Assembly: GCA_025526915.1 (NCBI GenBank)
Contig: JAHLKH010000176.1
Span: forward strand, 1-58,148
Source of the DNA: Entophlyctis helioformis
Taxonomy: Eukaryota; Chytridiomycota; Chytridiomycetes; Chytridiales; Chytriomycetaceae
Length of the DNA: 58,148 nt
Reading direction: 5' to 3'
Part shown: positions 10,041-20,957 of the stretch, piece after piece
Layout of the letters: each line of letters begins with the position of its first letter
How positions within the stretch are numbered: position 1 is the stretch's first letter
The notes under the pieces: model-generated
Told to the model about the DNA's origin: nothing
Seen by the model: only the letters and a program-made list of their open reading frames with translations
Databases searched by the model: none
Translations under genes and position numbers: made by a program

Positions 10041-10604
10041 TCAGAACTCTGCAGAACACACAAGTACGTGCCTTGTAGTACATCCAAAATGCGACAGAAC
10101 ACTGTCTCTCGTTGCCATCAATCCTCTTATCGAAGCATTCTTCCCTCGAATGGATCCGAATGCGTTGTTCCAAGTGCTCACACTGCACGCCCCGCCAGTT
10201 GCCGTGCGTGCAGCTGCAAGCCATGCGTCCAAGCCACGCTGCCCATGTGCTGTGCGGATAGCCACACTCCGCTCCTCTGTGCACTCAAGTGCAAAGTGCA
10301 CAGTCTCCAGCGTGTTTCGCAGATCCTCGCCGCACATGATGCAGCATGAACCGTTGTCAAACGAGTGGGCTGGGTCGAGCAGGTTGGCATTGATGGCGTG
10401 GCGAGCTGTGTAGATGCTGCCCACACGAGCAAGCATCAGAAACCGAGTGCCTTCCGAGCGTCGCGGGTCAATGACCGGATCGCGACTGATGTTGGCTGTC
10501 TTGTGGCATCTGGAACGCAGCGTGGATGGCAGCCGTGCCGCACTTGCTGGCAGACTTGAGTGTGACAGGTCTCGACACTTGCTGCCAAGACCGCTGCACA
10601 GCAA
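10041..10604 (-). pseudogene. Non-LTR retrotransposon ORF 3' fragment, copy 2
   Basis: A 187-codon open frame on the minus strand encodes a C-terminal piece of a reverse-transcriptase-type protein: FLMLARVGSIYTARHAINA, then CIMCGEDLRNTLETVHFALEC with the C-x2-C-x11-H-x4-C pattern, then a short basic tail to the stop at 10041. No RT catalytic box is present, so it is a 5'-truncated element. Its 3' end lies ~11 bp upstream of the tRNA-Ala gene on the same strand. This copy is in frame where copy 1 (4880-5275) is broken. Confidence 0.6.
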
Positions 10605-12412
10605 GCGAGCGAGCAGACCAGCAAAGCCAAGAGTGCTGCAGATGGACTCGGTCGCTTCGAGTGGATCTTGTCCTCACAGCCACAAAGCGAGCAAGCGGCT
10701 GTGACGATGCAGACGGTGAGACAGACGGCAGACAACGCAGCAGCAACGACAGCCAGCGACGACCATGTGCGCCGTCTGCAGAGCCAGCTGCAGAGCACAG
10801 CCGAGCAGCTGGGCACCTTTGACTTCACCGACATTGTGCTGGCTGTGGTCGAGCAGGTCGTTGGAGTGAGCAGCAGCCAAGCCGTCGAGCCAGGTCAGCC
10901 AGCAGCAACGACAACGACCGCACAGCCATGTGTGCCTCGCTATGTGGTGCCGCCAGCCACCGGCGACCATGCGTATGGCAGCAGCCACTGGGACGGCAAG
11001 CCCGCCGAGATCCACGCCATGATCCTCAAGCAAGCCGGCCCGCTCACTCGCTTCCTGTGCGGCCTGCTCGGCGACGCCGCCACACTCGACGAAGCCGCCA
11101 AGCTGCAGCTGTGGACCGATGCGTTCAAAACGGACTGGCAGGGCGATCTGGCGCTGCTGCCTGACGTTTGGCTGGATGTCGACAACGGACTGCTCCTCGC
11201 ACACTCTCGCTCCATGTACGATCGTCTGTGCAAGCGCTTTCCTCAGTTCATAGAGACCAATGCCAGCTATGAGAGAGAAGACGAGCATTACAACCACTAC
11301 GACAACAAATTCTATAATCGTCCCTGTAACGAGCATCGGTTGCTTCTCATCCCATGCGGTACGGCTGGTTCGACATGCTCGACTTTTCGTATCCGATCAC
11401 ACTCGCTCGCATTGCCATCCGCTTTGGACTCCTGCGCCTGCTCAAGCATCTCGACGACAAGTACAACACACTCCAACACTGGATGGCGACGCACGATCCG
11501 ACAAGCGAGTACTGGCACGGTGCTGTTCTTGTTGCTGCTAGTCATGGACACCTCGATGTTATGCAGTACTTGTTTGATCTCGGTGTGACGTGCACGCCAA
11601 AGGCAATGGACTCAGCCGCCGAAAGGCCACCTCATGTCTCAAGTGGCTCCACGAGAATCGGACGGAAGGATGCACGACAATGGCGATGGACTGGGCGGCC
11701 ATGCTGGCTTCGAGTGGTCAGTGCTTCATGAAGGACGGGGTACGTCTGCGATGATACGCCGCCATCTGATGGCTTCACGAGAATCGGACGGAAGGATGCA
11801 CGACTGATGCGATGGACTGGCCGTATCAGATGTGGTCGGGCCATGAAAGGACGGGGCTCGCTTGGCAATCCACGCTGCTGCTGTGGCATCTGACATGGTG
11901 CAGTGGCTCCACGAAACCCGCGGTGAACCGTGCACGTCTGACGCACTGGATGACGCCATTTACCGGGACACATGGAGATCGTCAAGTACATGCACTCCAA
12001 GGGCAGCCGCGCATCAAACGACGCCATTAATAGCTCGTCCAAAGATGGCCATGCCGAGATGCTGCAGTACTTGATGGATTACGAATACGACTTTGAGCCC
12101 ATAGCACTCAACCGCGCCAAGACTGCCGCCATCGCCAACATCCTCCTTGGCAGTCTCACGCTTGACCGGGCACAGGCGCTGCTTGCACGCGCGAAGCAAG
12201 GAGAGGGCAACAAGACAACCATCAAGCGACTCAAGTCGACCATCAAGAAGCTGCAGAAGCCGCGCAAGTGATGATTGTTGTGCTGTGCGGCTGATCGATG
12301 GATGTCCAAGTCTTTCCATTGGAATGAAGGCGTGATGGTCATGTTTTGTGAGAGTGTTGGTGAGCAGAGCAGATGTGGCTCAGTTCAAGCCGAGTGCCAG
12401 CAATCTCAACAA
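10147..12412. repeat. Segmental duplication, copy 2
   Basis: Partner of 4868-7035; see that entry. Copy 2 has the more intact retrotransposon ORF but an additional disordered block in the ankyrin part (~11630-11960). Confidence 0.85.
10706..12271 (+). pseudogene. Ankyrin-repeat gene, copy 2, disrupted
   Basis: Opening from the ATG at 10706, it shares the F-box-like segment (SSHWDGKPAEIHAMILKQAG, TDWQGDLALLPDVWLD) with copy 1 and continues past the point where copy 1 stops. A one-base loss at ~11350 (ATCCCATGCGG against ATTCCCATGCGG in copy 1) shifts the frame before the ankyrin region. The repeat block around 11620-11960 is scrambled by further indels. The basic tail (ALLARAKQGEGNKTT...KKLQKPRK) ends at 12271. 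Probably non-functional. Confidence 0.7.
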
Positions 12413-12613
12413 TGAACCTTTTGCTACGAACCCCCATCATAAGGTGTTCAAAGCAGGTGGGCAAGTCGCACCAACGGACACTACTGCACAGCAGCAGATC
12501 AGCAGCACGGGTCGAAGCGCAGCTGGCTGCCCAGAGACTGATCCAGCCAATACACCATCTGGCCAACACCAGCCATAATGCGAATGGCCACGATTCTAAA
12601 AGATGCGTCTTGG

Positions 12614-12619
12614 TTTATT
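12614..12619 (-). terminator. Poly(A) signal of the cell-surface protein gene
   Basis: TTTATT on the plus strand is AATAAA on the minus strand, 27 bases past the stop codon at 12646. Confidence 0.6.
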
Positions 12620-12645
12620 GATGAGAATGAGAAGGCAACTGGACT

Positions 12646-13671
12646 TCACTTGGCCACATTTTGCACGTCGTGTTCTTCTTCTTCGACGTCGCCGGTGCCG
12701 CCCAGCACCATCACGCCGGCCGGCATGACGACGGGAGCGCGACGCGCCAGCGTCACATCCGCGTCCTCGAGATCGTCCTCGTCGTCGTCGTGCTCGCCAG
12801 CCTGTCCGCCGCGGGCGTAAAAGGCATCGTAGTTGTTGCGGCCGGTGACAATGGCCTCGAGCTCTGCGTCCGTCATTGGGCGTTCCTCGACGATCTGGCC
12901 CGTGCGGTACGACGAAGCGGATGCGGATGCCACTGCCACGCCGGCACCGACAGCCACAGCAGAAGCGGCAGCGGCCGGGCTGCGTGGCTGAGGAGCCGCG
13001 GCAATGTTCTGCGGCTGGTACTGCGGCATCTGCACGGGCGCTCCGCGCGGCACTGCACCCTTGATGCTGCTGCTGCTACCGCTGCCGCCGTTGTTGCTGC
13101 GCGGCGACGCCTTGCCAACGGGGATGACGGTTTCGGGCGAGAGCACCGTTGAGCCGGCGGGCGATTGTCTGGCCTTTGTGTTACGAGATCTGCTCACGAC
13201 GAAGAAGGCGCCGCCGGCAATGACCACGAGGCCGCCCACGACGCCGCCGATGATGGCCGAGGTGTTGGAGCCGCTGCTGCTGCCGCTTTCTGTTGGGGAA
13301 GGGCCGCCTGTGGCAGTCGGCGGCACTGACGGCACTGGCGACACTGGCGAGACGGGCGAAGTGGGCGACGACGACGGGATGGCGCTTGAAGGAACGACGG
13401 CGGAAGGGGCGGGCGATGCAGACGGTTCGACGGACGTTACAACAGGCGGCCTTGTTGGTGCAGGAGGCGATTGCGTAGGAGGAGGAGGCGCTCGAGTGGT
13501 CGGCGGAGGCGGTTGAGTGGTCGGCGGAGGCGCTTGGGTGGTCGGCGGAGGCGCTTGGGTGGCCGGCGGGTCGGATGGGACGTCTGTCTGGGCAAGAGCC
13601 AGACCAGCCAGGGCCAGGAAGGCCAGGACAAGCAGCCACAGCTGCGACACCGAGCGAGGAGCAGCGACCAT
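12646..13671 (-). CDS. Single-pass cell-surface protein, Mid2/WSC-sensor-like
   Basis: An intronless 341-residue protein. The N-terminus is a signal peptide (WLLVLAFLALAGLALAQ). A Pro/Thr-rich stalk with PPPTTQ-type repeats and a Ser/Thr/Pro mucin-like stretch follow, likely heavily O-glycosylated. One TM helix near residues 140-162 is GGVVGGLVVIAGGAFFVV, followed by basic residues. The cytoplasmic tail of ~175 residues has an Ala/Val-rich part and an acidic end (EHDDDEDDLEDAD, EEEEHD). The layout matches fungal wall-stress sensors and other type I surface proteins, but I see no WSC cysteine domain, so the function stays open. The plus-strand ORFs over it are shadows. Confidence 0.8.
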   Translation of the reverse strand: MVAAPRSVSQLWLLVLAFLALAGLALAQTDVPSDPPATQAPPPTTQAPPPTTQPPPPTTRAPPPPTQSPPAPTRPPVVTSVEPSASPAPSAVVPSSAIPSSSPTSPVSPVSPVPSVPPTATGGPSPTESGSSSGSNTSAIIGGVVGGLVVIAGGAFFVVSRSRNTKARQSPAGSTVLSPETVIPVGKASPRSNNGGSGSSSSIKGAVPRGAPVQMPQYQPQNIAAAPQPRSPAAAASAVAVGAGVAVASASASSYRTGQIVEERPMTDAELEAIVTGRNNYDAFYARGGQAGEHDDDEDDLEDADVTLARRAPVVMPAGVMVLGGTGDVEEEEHDVQNVAK

Positions 13672-13834
13672 ATCTGCGTCTGAGGCTGTTCAACGGTGTG
13701 TGCACCAAGAAGAAAATTTGTCGCCAAGAAGGAGATCCAATGAGGCTGAAAAGTCACGTGACTTGGATGACGTCAGCTGCACGCTGTTCTGCAAACCTAC
13801 CACAGCCGGCACTCTTGCCTTGAGGTCAGAGGAC

Positions 13835-14765
13835 ATGACATCGATCAACAACAAGGCGCTGAATCCTGCCGAAGCGCAGCAGTCTGCTCCTCTCGGCGAC
13901 GCCAAGGCTGGAGATGCGGGAAGCTCGCCCAGCATGAGCGCGATGAAGCAGGATCTGTCGGGCCTGGTGATGGAGAAGAAGATCGTGCGCCGAGGTATCT
14001 TGTCTGCATTGCGCCATCCCGCCCGCGTGTCTGGCGGCAGATATCCCCTGACTGCGCTTCCAATACTCACGCATCTGTCCGTGACGTGCGCCAGCCACGA
14101 TCGCATATGTGACGGCCGTGTGTCTGATTGCGCTGCTGACCGTTGTTGGCCAGACGCTCATCCACATCACGCTGCGCATCCATTCGGAGGACGGCACCAA
14201 GATCAACGTGGGTGGCCGCCAGCGCATGCTGTCGCAGAAGATGTCGCTCGAAACGCTCGGCCTTATCTACTACGCGCAGTGCAATCCGCCCAACACGACG
14301 TTTGCTGCCAGCATCGCGCCGACACTGACCACGCTGCGCCGATCGGCCATCAATCTGTGGACGGCATCGCACACGGACCTGCAGGCCGGCAGCTCGGCGC
14401 TGGGCATCTCGGCCGAAAAGGACGCCGGCGTGCTGGCTGCGTACACGGTCCTGGCACCGCGATTCGCGCGGCTGGCCGGCAACATGGCCGCGTTCGACAC
14501 GGGCAACAAAAACGACCCCGCCACCATGTCGGATCTCATTGACGACATCCTGCCCGCGCGCCAGTCGTTCCTCGTGCAGATGAACGACATTGTGTCCACG
14601 TACCAGACCATCTCGGACGGCCGCATCTACTGGCTAATTGTGATCGAGGTGGTGCTCCTCGTGTTCACGCTGTTTGTGCTCATCTTGGAGGTGTTCTTTG
14701 TCGTGCGGCCGGCCCTGCAGCACATGCGCAACATCCAGCGCATCAAGAAAGCCAGCCTGGCCTAG
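13835..14765 (+). CDS. PilJ/NarX-like two-TM sensor protein, copy B
   Basis: Two exons, 13835-13994 and 14095-14765, give 276 residues; the phase 1 intron lies right before the first TM. After a ~50-residue cytosolic lead come TM1 (VTAVCLIALLTVVGQTLIH), the signature INVGGRQRMLSQKMSLETL, a helical ectodomain of ~145 residues, TM2 (IVIEVVLLVFTLFVLILEVFF) and a short basic tail. The family is known mainly from bacterial chemoreceptors and NarX/NarQ kinases, where it senses ligands in the periplasm. Here no output domain is attached. Copy A (1986-3180) shares the layout; it has an extra intron before the tail and a frame break in TM1. Confidence 0.85.
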
Positions 14766-14835
14766 CCAGCCCCGTGTATGCGCATTGTGTCCATCTTGCA
14801 CATCCAGCTTGCGGGCGACCGTGAATACAGAAGAG

Positions 14836-14841
14836 TTTATT
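14836..14841 (-). terminator. Poly(A) signal of the 14959-15646 gene
   Basis: TTTATT on the plus strand (AATAAA on minus) about 120 bases past the stop codon of the minus-strand gene. Confidence 0.5.
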
Positions 14842-14958
14842 CATGAATCGTTGGTGATGTGCACAGGAGAGTACAGAGCAGGAACAGAAACAGAACAGGA
14901 CTCGACTCGACTGGACTCGACTCGACTCTGATTGGAACAGAGGGGCATCGGCTGCCCA

Positions 14959-15646
14959 TCAGTTGCGGCCATTGGATCGGTCCATCGCGGCCTTAATATC
15001 GTTCACGTTCTCATGGAAGTCGCTGTCGTACACCTGGACACTCTCGTCAGTCCATGTCCGCATAAACTCAAAGAAGAAAACCAGCTCACCTTGTGGCCGT
15101 ACGCCAAGCCGAGATGGTAGTCCGACTTGAAGCCGTATCTGGCTTCGTAGGCCTTGCCGCTGGTGCCAATTTTCGGCGCCGGTCCACGCTCACCGGTCGT
15201 CAATGACGGGTCGTAGTAGCTCCAGCGGTTGTTGCTGTGGCTGCTTGGGGTGCTAGCAACAGCATAGCCGGTCGTAGCATGGCCGTTGTTGCCCGAGGAG
15301 TAGTTGGACGAGTGACCCTGGTTGCTGTAGCCGCCGTTGCCACGGCTGCTGGAGGTGTCTTGGACAACGGCATAGCCGGTCCTGGCGTAGCCGTCGTTGC
15401 CGTAACCGCCGTTGTTGCCGTAGCTGCCGCCGTTGTTGCTGTAGCCGCCGCCGTTGTTGTAGCTGCCGCCGTTGTTGCTGTAGCCGCCGCCGTTGTTGCT
15501 GTAGCCGTTGCGTAACCGCTGCTTCTGCGAGACATGTTCGGTGATCTCAAGTTGTTGGTTTGTTTAAAAACTCGAAAAACTCGAAATCCTTGGCTTTCAG
15601 CAATCGACACGCCAGGTTCGAGTCGCTGGCGGGCGGGAATGGACAT
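14959..15646 (-). CDS. Gly/Asn/Tyr/Ser-rich small protein, unknown function
   Basis: The sensible frame reads YSNNGGG / YGNNGG repeats (~15370-15500), then a conserved-looking C-terminal part: GPAPKIGTSGKAYEARYGFK, SDYHLGLAYGHK, an intron (GTGAGC..CCAG), and VYDSDFHENVNDIKAAMDRS to the TGA at 14959. I favour the ATG at 15646 joined by an intron ending in CTCGCAG at ~15525, because that keeps phase. The ATG at 15537 (MSRRSSGY) leads into an unlikely Ala/Thr frame. The YSNNGG low-complexity part suggests a disordered, possibly adhesive or phase-separating segment (inference). It is divergent from the gene at 15710, with about 60 bp between starts. Confidence 0.55.
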
Positions 15647-15709
15647 GCACGGCTGCTTAAGACTGGACGCTGACCCTGCGCTGGCACGCACTCGCAGATC
15701 CCGCCGCAG

Positions 15710-16737
15710 ATGTTCTCGTCGAGGGGCTACGGAGAGCTGCTGCCCACCACGTCGGCATCGGCCGGCACAGCGGCCGGCTTGGCGTCTGGCGCAAGCGGCA
15801 GCCAGCTGCAGGCCCAACTGCACCGCAAGGAGCTGCTGCACTCGCTGGCCAATCGCATCCTGCACTCGACGGCGTACCAGGTCCTGTACATTGCGCTGGC
15901 CGTGCTGTCGCTCGGCTGCCTGCTCGTCTCGCTCTTTGAAAAGTGGTGCGTCTCTGGGTGCTCTCTCGTCTGTCCTGAGGCGCTCTGGCTGTGAATTCGA
16001 CCCACACCGCCACCGCCAGCAGCCGACGGTGCCCACCAAGCAACGCGAGACCATGCTGACGCTCCTATGTGTGTGTTGCGGGGGATCCTGCGACAGTCCG
16101 CCTGGATGGTTCTACCTGGTCGAGTGCCTGATCATCCTGTCGATGCTCGTGGAAGTCGGCGTGCGGTTCTTTGCGTATGCCAAGGCACGTCCTCTGTTTT
16201 GCATCGCTGCCCATGATATCAAGACCGCAGCCGCAGACTGACACTGCATCCCTCCCGGACAACAGAAGTACTGGCAGTCGCCGTGGAACATGGCGGACCT
16301 TGCCGTCGTGCTGCTCTGCACGCTGGCGTTTGCCATGTTCTCTGCCGGCGAGTGCGGCACGCTCAAGCGCTCCGAGGCCGTCGCCGAAGAGATTGTGCTC
16401 ATCTTCCGCAACACGATCCAGCTCGTGCGGCTCGGCCTCTTGCTGCAAAAGTAAGTGGCGGGATCGATGCTCGTCCCGGGGGTCTCACATGTCCATGCTC
16501 ACAACGACTACGACTGCCGCGACTGCCGCCGCCGCCATGACTAGAAACCGCGCGAGCCTGGGATCGAGGGCCAAGAACGTGGATCTGGATGCCGTGTCGG
16601 GACTGGATGCGCGGCTGCTGATTCCCGATGTTGAGCCGTTTGCCGTGTCGTCTACAGGGCGAGCGTATGGCCACCACGCGCAGCAGCTGTCACACAGCAC
16701 GGGCAGTGGATGGGTCGAGGAAGACGACTACTTGTAG
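15710..16737 (+). CDS. Four-TM voltage-sensor-like membrane protein
   Basis: Four exons (15710-15945, 16097-16184, 16266-16450, 16545-16737) give 233 residues. After a ~50-residue cytosolic lead come TM1 (VLYIALAVLSLGCLLVSLF), TM2 (YLVECLIILSMLVEVGVRFF), TM3 (MADLAVVLLCTLAFAMF) and an S4-like helix RNTIQLVRLGLLLQ with two Arg three turns apart. Acidic residues in TM2 and TM3 fit voltage-sensor counter-charges. No pore helix follows; the tail ends EEDDYL. It resembles stand-alone voltage-sensor proteins but has few S4 charges, so voltage gating is unproven. The second intron (16185-16265) keeps frame only if it has a GC donor. Confidence 0.65.
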
Positions 16738-16959
16738 TACAATAGAAGGAGACGATCATGCTTGTGTGAGGGAGCCGCGACTTGCAGGAAGTGACGGTTA
16801 GAGCGAGGCTTGGCTTTTGCGAAGCAGCGGTGCTGTGGAAGGGGCGACTCTTGAGCAAGTGCGTGTGTGTGTGCCGCGAGTGGACGGTTCGACCGTGACG
16901 AGGCTGTTTAAGGAATTTCGACCGAAATCGCTTCACAGCAGCGACTCAAACTACTGCAC

Positions 16960-19088
16960 ATGGACACTGCCATCAAGCCCGTGTTTCCCGTGCCTGAGCT
17001 GCAGGTGGGTGGGCCGATGGACGGACGGATGCCTGCGCTGCGCTGTCCAGCTCGCTGGTGCTCCTGCTGGTGCTGCTGCTGCTTCCAGTCGCAGCCGTCG
17101 CCGTGCATGCTAGGCGGCCCTCTGACCGGCAGCCGCAGTCGCCGTGATCTTGCTGTTGACTCGAGTGACGCCAGCGACGAGCCAGCGACGGCCTGCCAGC
17201 GGCCAGACCACACATGCAGCTGACCTTGCCTGCACCTGACACCGCTGCCCATGCAACCCACGACAGGCCGTCATTCTGGCTGGCCACGGCAGCAGGCAAG
17301 TGCCTGCCCTTGCATTCCACGACCTGCCACGACCTGCCATCCACACATACATGTCCTGACGTTTGTATGCAGACTGTATCCCTTGACAGAGCGCCAGACG
17401 GTGCCCAAGGGCCTGCTGCCCATCGCCAACCGCCCGCTGATCTGGTACCAGCTCACCTGGCTCGAGACGGCCAAGATCACCGACATCATCATTGCCGTGT
17501 ACCCAGGCTCGCGCCAGAAGATGGCCGCCTATGTGCACAAGATGTACGTTGGCTCGGGCGAGGCCAAGATCACGGTCGTTGAAGTGCCCGAGAACAGCGG
17601 GTCGGCCGATGCGCTGCGGTCCATCCGCGGCAAGATCAAGGTGTGTGCAGGGTCCTGCTCTGCTCTGTCGCGGGATCCACTGCCCGAGGAACCCGACTGA
17701 CACTCGAGGCACCAGACAGACTTTATTGTCATGTCGTGCGATCTCATCACGGACATGCCCGCCCACCATCTCATCAACTCGTTCCGCCTGAGATCGCCGG
17801 CCATGACGGCGGTGTTTTACGACGCCTCGTCGCTCGAGAGCCAGGCGGACCGGCCGCCCTCGTCCTCGTCCTCGACCAAGGAAGAGGACATGTCCGAGTT
17901 TGTGGGCATCGACGACCGCGCGTCGCGGCTGCTGTTCACGGCCAACCGCGCCGACATTGACGACGACCTGGAGCTGCGCACGAGCCTGATTGCCAAGTTC
18001 CCGCGCGTGCACCTGCACTCGGCCCTCCGCGACGCGCACCTGTACGTGTTCAGACGGTGGGTGCTCGAGCTGCTCGTGCGCAACAAGACGATTTCTAGCG
18101 TCAAGAACGAGCTCGTGCCGTTGCTGCTCGAGTGCCAGCACCGCGAGTCGGTTGCCAAGCGCGAAGGTGTTGACAAGCGTGAGTCTCTGTGTCTCGATGT
18201 GTGCGCGTGCGTGTGTGTTCGGCTGCCGACTCGACTCGTGCTGACGGCTGGACCAGTGGCGTCACTGGACATTTTCGAGCGCGCCATGGCGCACATGATG
18301 GGCAGGAGCGAGCGGCCGTTAGCTGGCCAGGCGCTGCCGGTGCCCGACACGGACGCCGCGTCACACGGCATCTTCTGCAACGCGCTCGTGTACCGCTCGG
18401 GCTTCACGGCGCGCGCCAACACGGTGTGGAGCTACTCTGAAGTCAACCGGCACATGGTCAAGGGCTACACCGAGGCGCGCGTGCCTGCGAGTGCGGTCAT
18501 TAACCCCAAGACTCAGGTACGTGGCAGTGTCGGAGAGGACGAGAGAGAGAGAGAGAGGTGTGTGTGTGTGTGTGTGGTGTGTGCTGACTGCGCGAGACAG
18601 GTTGGCGGCGACTCGCTCGTGGGCGAAGGATCGATGATTGACGAGCGGTCGTCGGTCAAAAAGTCTATTATTGGCAACCACTGCACTGTTGGCAAGAACG
18701 TCAAGATCACCAACAGCATCATCATGGACTATGTCAATATCGAGGACAAGTGGGTGGACCGTTGACTTGCTGGCTTGCTGTCGATCTGTTAGTGCATTAC
18801 TGACAATGGCTGGCGTTGGCTGCCCACGTGCACAGTGTCAAGCTCGAGGGATGTGTTGTGTGCAGCAACGCCAAGATTGGCGAGCGTGCGCAGCTCAAGG
18901 ACTGCGAAGTGTCTGCCGAGAAGATTGTGGCAGCGGACAGTACGTTGCACCGCGCTGCTCTGCTCTGCTCTGCTCTTTGGCCGTGGCAGTAGCCATGGTC
19001 GTGACTGAGCGCATGCACATACTAACGCGGATGGCGTGGGACAGCTGTTGGCAAGAACGAGACATATGTCGACTACCTCAGCGAGTGA
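16960..19088 (+). CDS. EIF2B3: Translation initiation factor eIF2B subunit gamma
   Basis: Eight exons join to 453 residues: 16960-17004, 17267-17295, 17373-17640, 17716-18178, 18257-18516, 18601-18749, 18836-18939, 19045-19088. The N-terminal nucleotidyltransferase fold shows AVILAGHGSRLYPLTE, TVPKGLLPIANRPLIWY and TDFIVMSCDLITD. The C-terminal left-handed beta-helix has the hexapeptide pattern SSVKKSIIGNHCTVGKNVKI. eIF2B is the guanine-nucleotide exchange factor for eIF2; gamma pairs with epsilon in the catalytic arm, and the protein ends VDYLSE. Exon 2 is only 29 bases and its downstream intron (17296-17372) has a GC donor in perfect context (AG|GCAAGT). The 3' end lies 58 bases from the convergent site-2 protease gene. 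Confidence 0.92.
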
Positions 19089-19146
19089 GTGCAGCCAAGA
19101 GCCGAGCGGAATGAAGGCGATATTGTTGTTGGGGAGAGACAGCGGT

Positions 19147-20957
19147 TTATGGGACCAGAGTGTGCCACAAGGTGTGGGCAGCAAACGCCACGAGCGCGAT
19201 GGCCGAACATGTCTCGATGGCGACACGCGTTGCGCGGACCAGGCTGCTGTGGCTGGGCAGCCGCATGGACGCCCACGTGCACAGATGGGCGAGGATGTGC
19301 GAGCCGTCGAGACCGAATGCCGGCACGGCGTTCAGCACAGCGAGGCCAGCATTGATGGACACGAGGTACCTCAGCAGTGTTTCGAGGACCACCGGAGTCC
19401 ACACGCTTGACCACGAGTGTTTTGGCACGTGAGTGGATACAAGGACTGGGAAGTGCCGGCAAGTGTCAGTTGCGAGGGAGTGGGTGTGCACAGGAGGCGG
19501 ATGCGATGCGGGCACCTAGCGAGACGAGATCGCGTGGATCGCCGACCCATGTGATCTGGAAAGCGGACGGCAGCGAGTGCGACTGCGACTGCGACTGCGA
19601 CTGCGAGCGCAGGGCGAGCTGCAGGATACGCGTTGCCGGATGCGTGAGGCGTGGTGCCATGCACGCCATGTCCGGGCGAGGGCAGTCTGCCGCACGGCCA
19701 CACGGCCACTCTGACTCGAAGAAGCCTGGATGCAGACGCGCGCACCGCATGGGCCGCGTGTCTGGCGACTGCAGTGCCTCGATGTTCCATAGACACGGAG
19801 GCGGCGGTGGTTGAGTGGTTGTGGTGGTGGTTGTGGGATCGTGCTCGAGGGCCTGGCAGCACGCGGCCGAGAGCGGCGGCGACAGATCCTGCGGCAGTGT
19901 GCACTTGCCCCATAGGTGGGACGACGAGGCCAGGATGGCGTGCGAGGGAGGGACGTGTGTGTGCATGGACGGCGGGGCCGACACGTCGTGCAGCAGAGCG
20001 ACATACGCGGCAATGTCACGGACCGGCGCGCTGTTTATGGCGACGATGGTGTCGCCGGGCCGCAGGACAGAGGCGAGGGGATGCGAGCCGAGCACGTGCA
20101 CAACCACGACGCCGCCGCCCGACCGGCGCGAGTCCGTGTACGCAGGGGCGAGCAGGAGCGACAGGTGGGCGAGCAGGCACCAGGCAGTCGTGGCCAGCAC
20201 GATGTTGTGCCAGATGCCGCCACACGCGACCCGCAGCCGGGTCAGGGTGGACGAGGCCACCAGCGACGCCGGGTCCAGCACGACAAAGGCGGACGGCCAG
20301 ATGAGGAACAGGGCGATGCCGGCAGATCGCAGACGGATGCCGGCGCTTGCGGCGCAGAGGGCGTGGCCCAGCTCGTGGAAGACGGCGGACACGAGCAGCG
20401 ACAGCAGCAGGTAGGCGGTGCCGGCCAGACTCAGGTTCCAGCCGGGGATCTGCGCGGCGGCGAGAGTTTGAGGGTGAGTGTGACTGAGTATGAGTGGACA
20501 TGCGCATGCAGACAAGGGCCACCACGTACGAGGGCGACTGCGAGAGGAGATGCGGGCAGCGGCCGAGCGCCAGGCGACGGCGGGGCCGGCGGGGCCAGCG
20601 GGAGCAGCGGGAGCAGGCCGGGCACCGGGCCCGCTGTGCACGGCGACGACAGCTGCGAGGAAAACGACAGCGCGAGGGCGGCCACAAAGAGCGCGGAAAT
20701 GGCTGCCGAAGCCGCCGATGCCGCAGACGCCGAGTCAGAGGCAGCGCACGGCCAGGCCCACGACGCGGTGAGCGGCAGCCTGGGCATGGCGTGTGCGTGT
20801 GCGTGTGCAAGAGTAAGCGTGTGCGTGTGCGTGTGCGTGTGCAAGTGTGTGTAAGTGCAAGTGCACACGCGGTGGAAGACGGCCTTGGCGATGCGATTCG
20901 CGGGCGTGGATGGGCCACGGCGTTTACCGTGCAACTGCGCAACGGCGCGACTGCTCA
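19147..20957 (-). CDS. MBTPS2: Site-2 protease (M50 membrane metalloprotease); 5' end uncertain
   Basis: The zinc motif HELGH lies in a TM helix (LLLSLLVSAVFHELGHAL, ~20340-20390) followed by GIALFLIWPSAFV, as in S2P. A PDZ-like segment (VLRPGDTIVAINSAPV, ~20030-20090) comes next. The second metal-binding motif, LNAVPAFGLDGSHIL, is in the last exon (~19290-19340), after an intron whose removal (GTGCCC..TTCCCAG) restores VLVSTHVPKHSW. Upstream, an intron with donor GTACGT joins PLAVAL to IPGWNL, and another removes the CA-repeat stretch at ~20790-20868. S2P cuts membrane-bound transcription factors in the Golgi, as in sterol and stress signalling. No ATG is in frame at the 5' end; see the 11-bp repeat finding at ~20945-21000. 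Confidence 0.82.

Noticed and set aside
13004..13516. Plus-strand ORFs over the cell-surface protein gene
   Set aside because: Gly/Ala/Asp repeats antisense to the Pro/Thr-rich stalk; the minus-strand protein has signal peptide, TM and poly(A) signal.
15237..15515. Plus-strand Val/Ala ORF and minus-strand Ala/Thr ORF in the 15.2-15.5 kb repeats
   Set aside because: Frames of the same trinucleotide-rich tract; only the YSNNGG frame runs into a conserved-looking C-terminal exon pair.
17110..18141. Minus-strand ORF (343 codons) over eIF2B gamma
   Set aside because: Antisense to conserved exons and introns; no recognisable domain.
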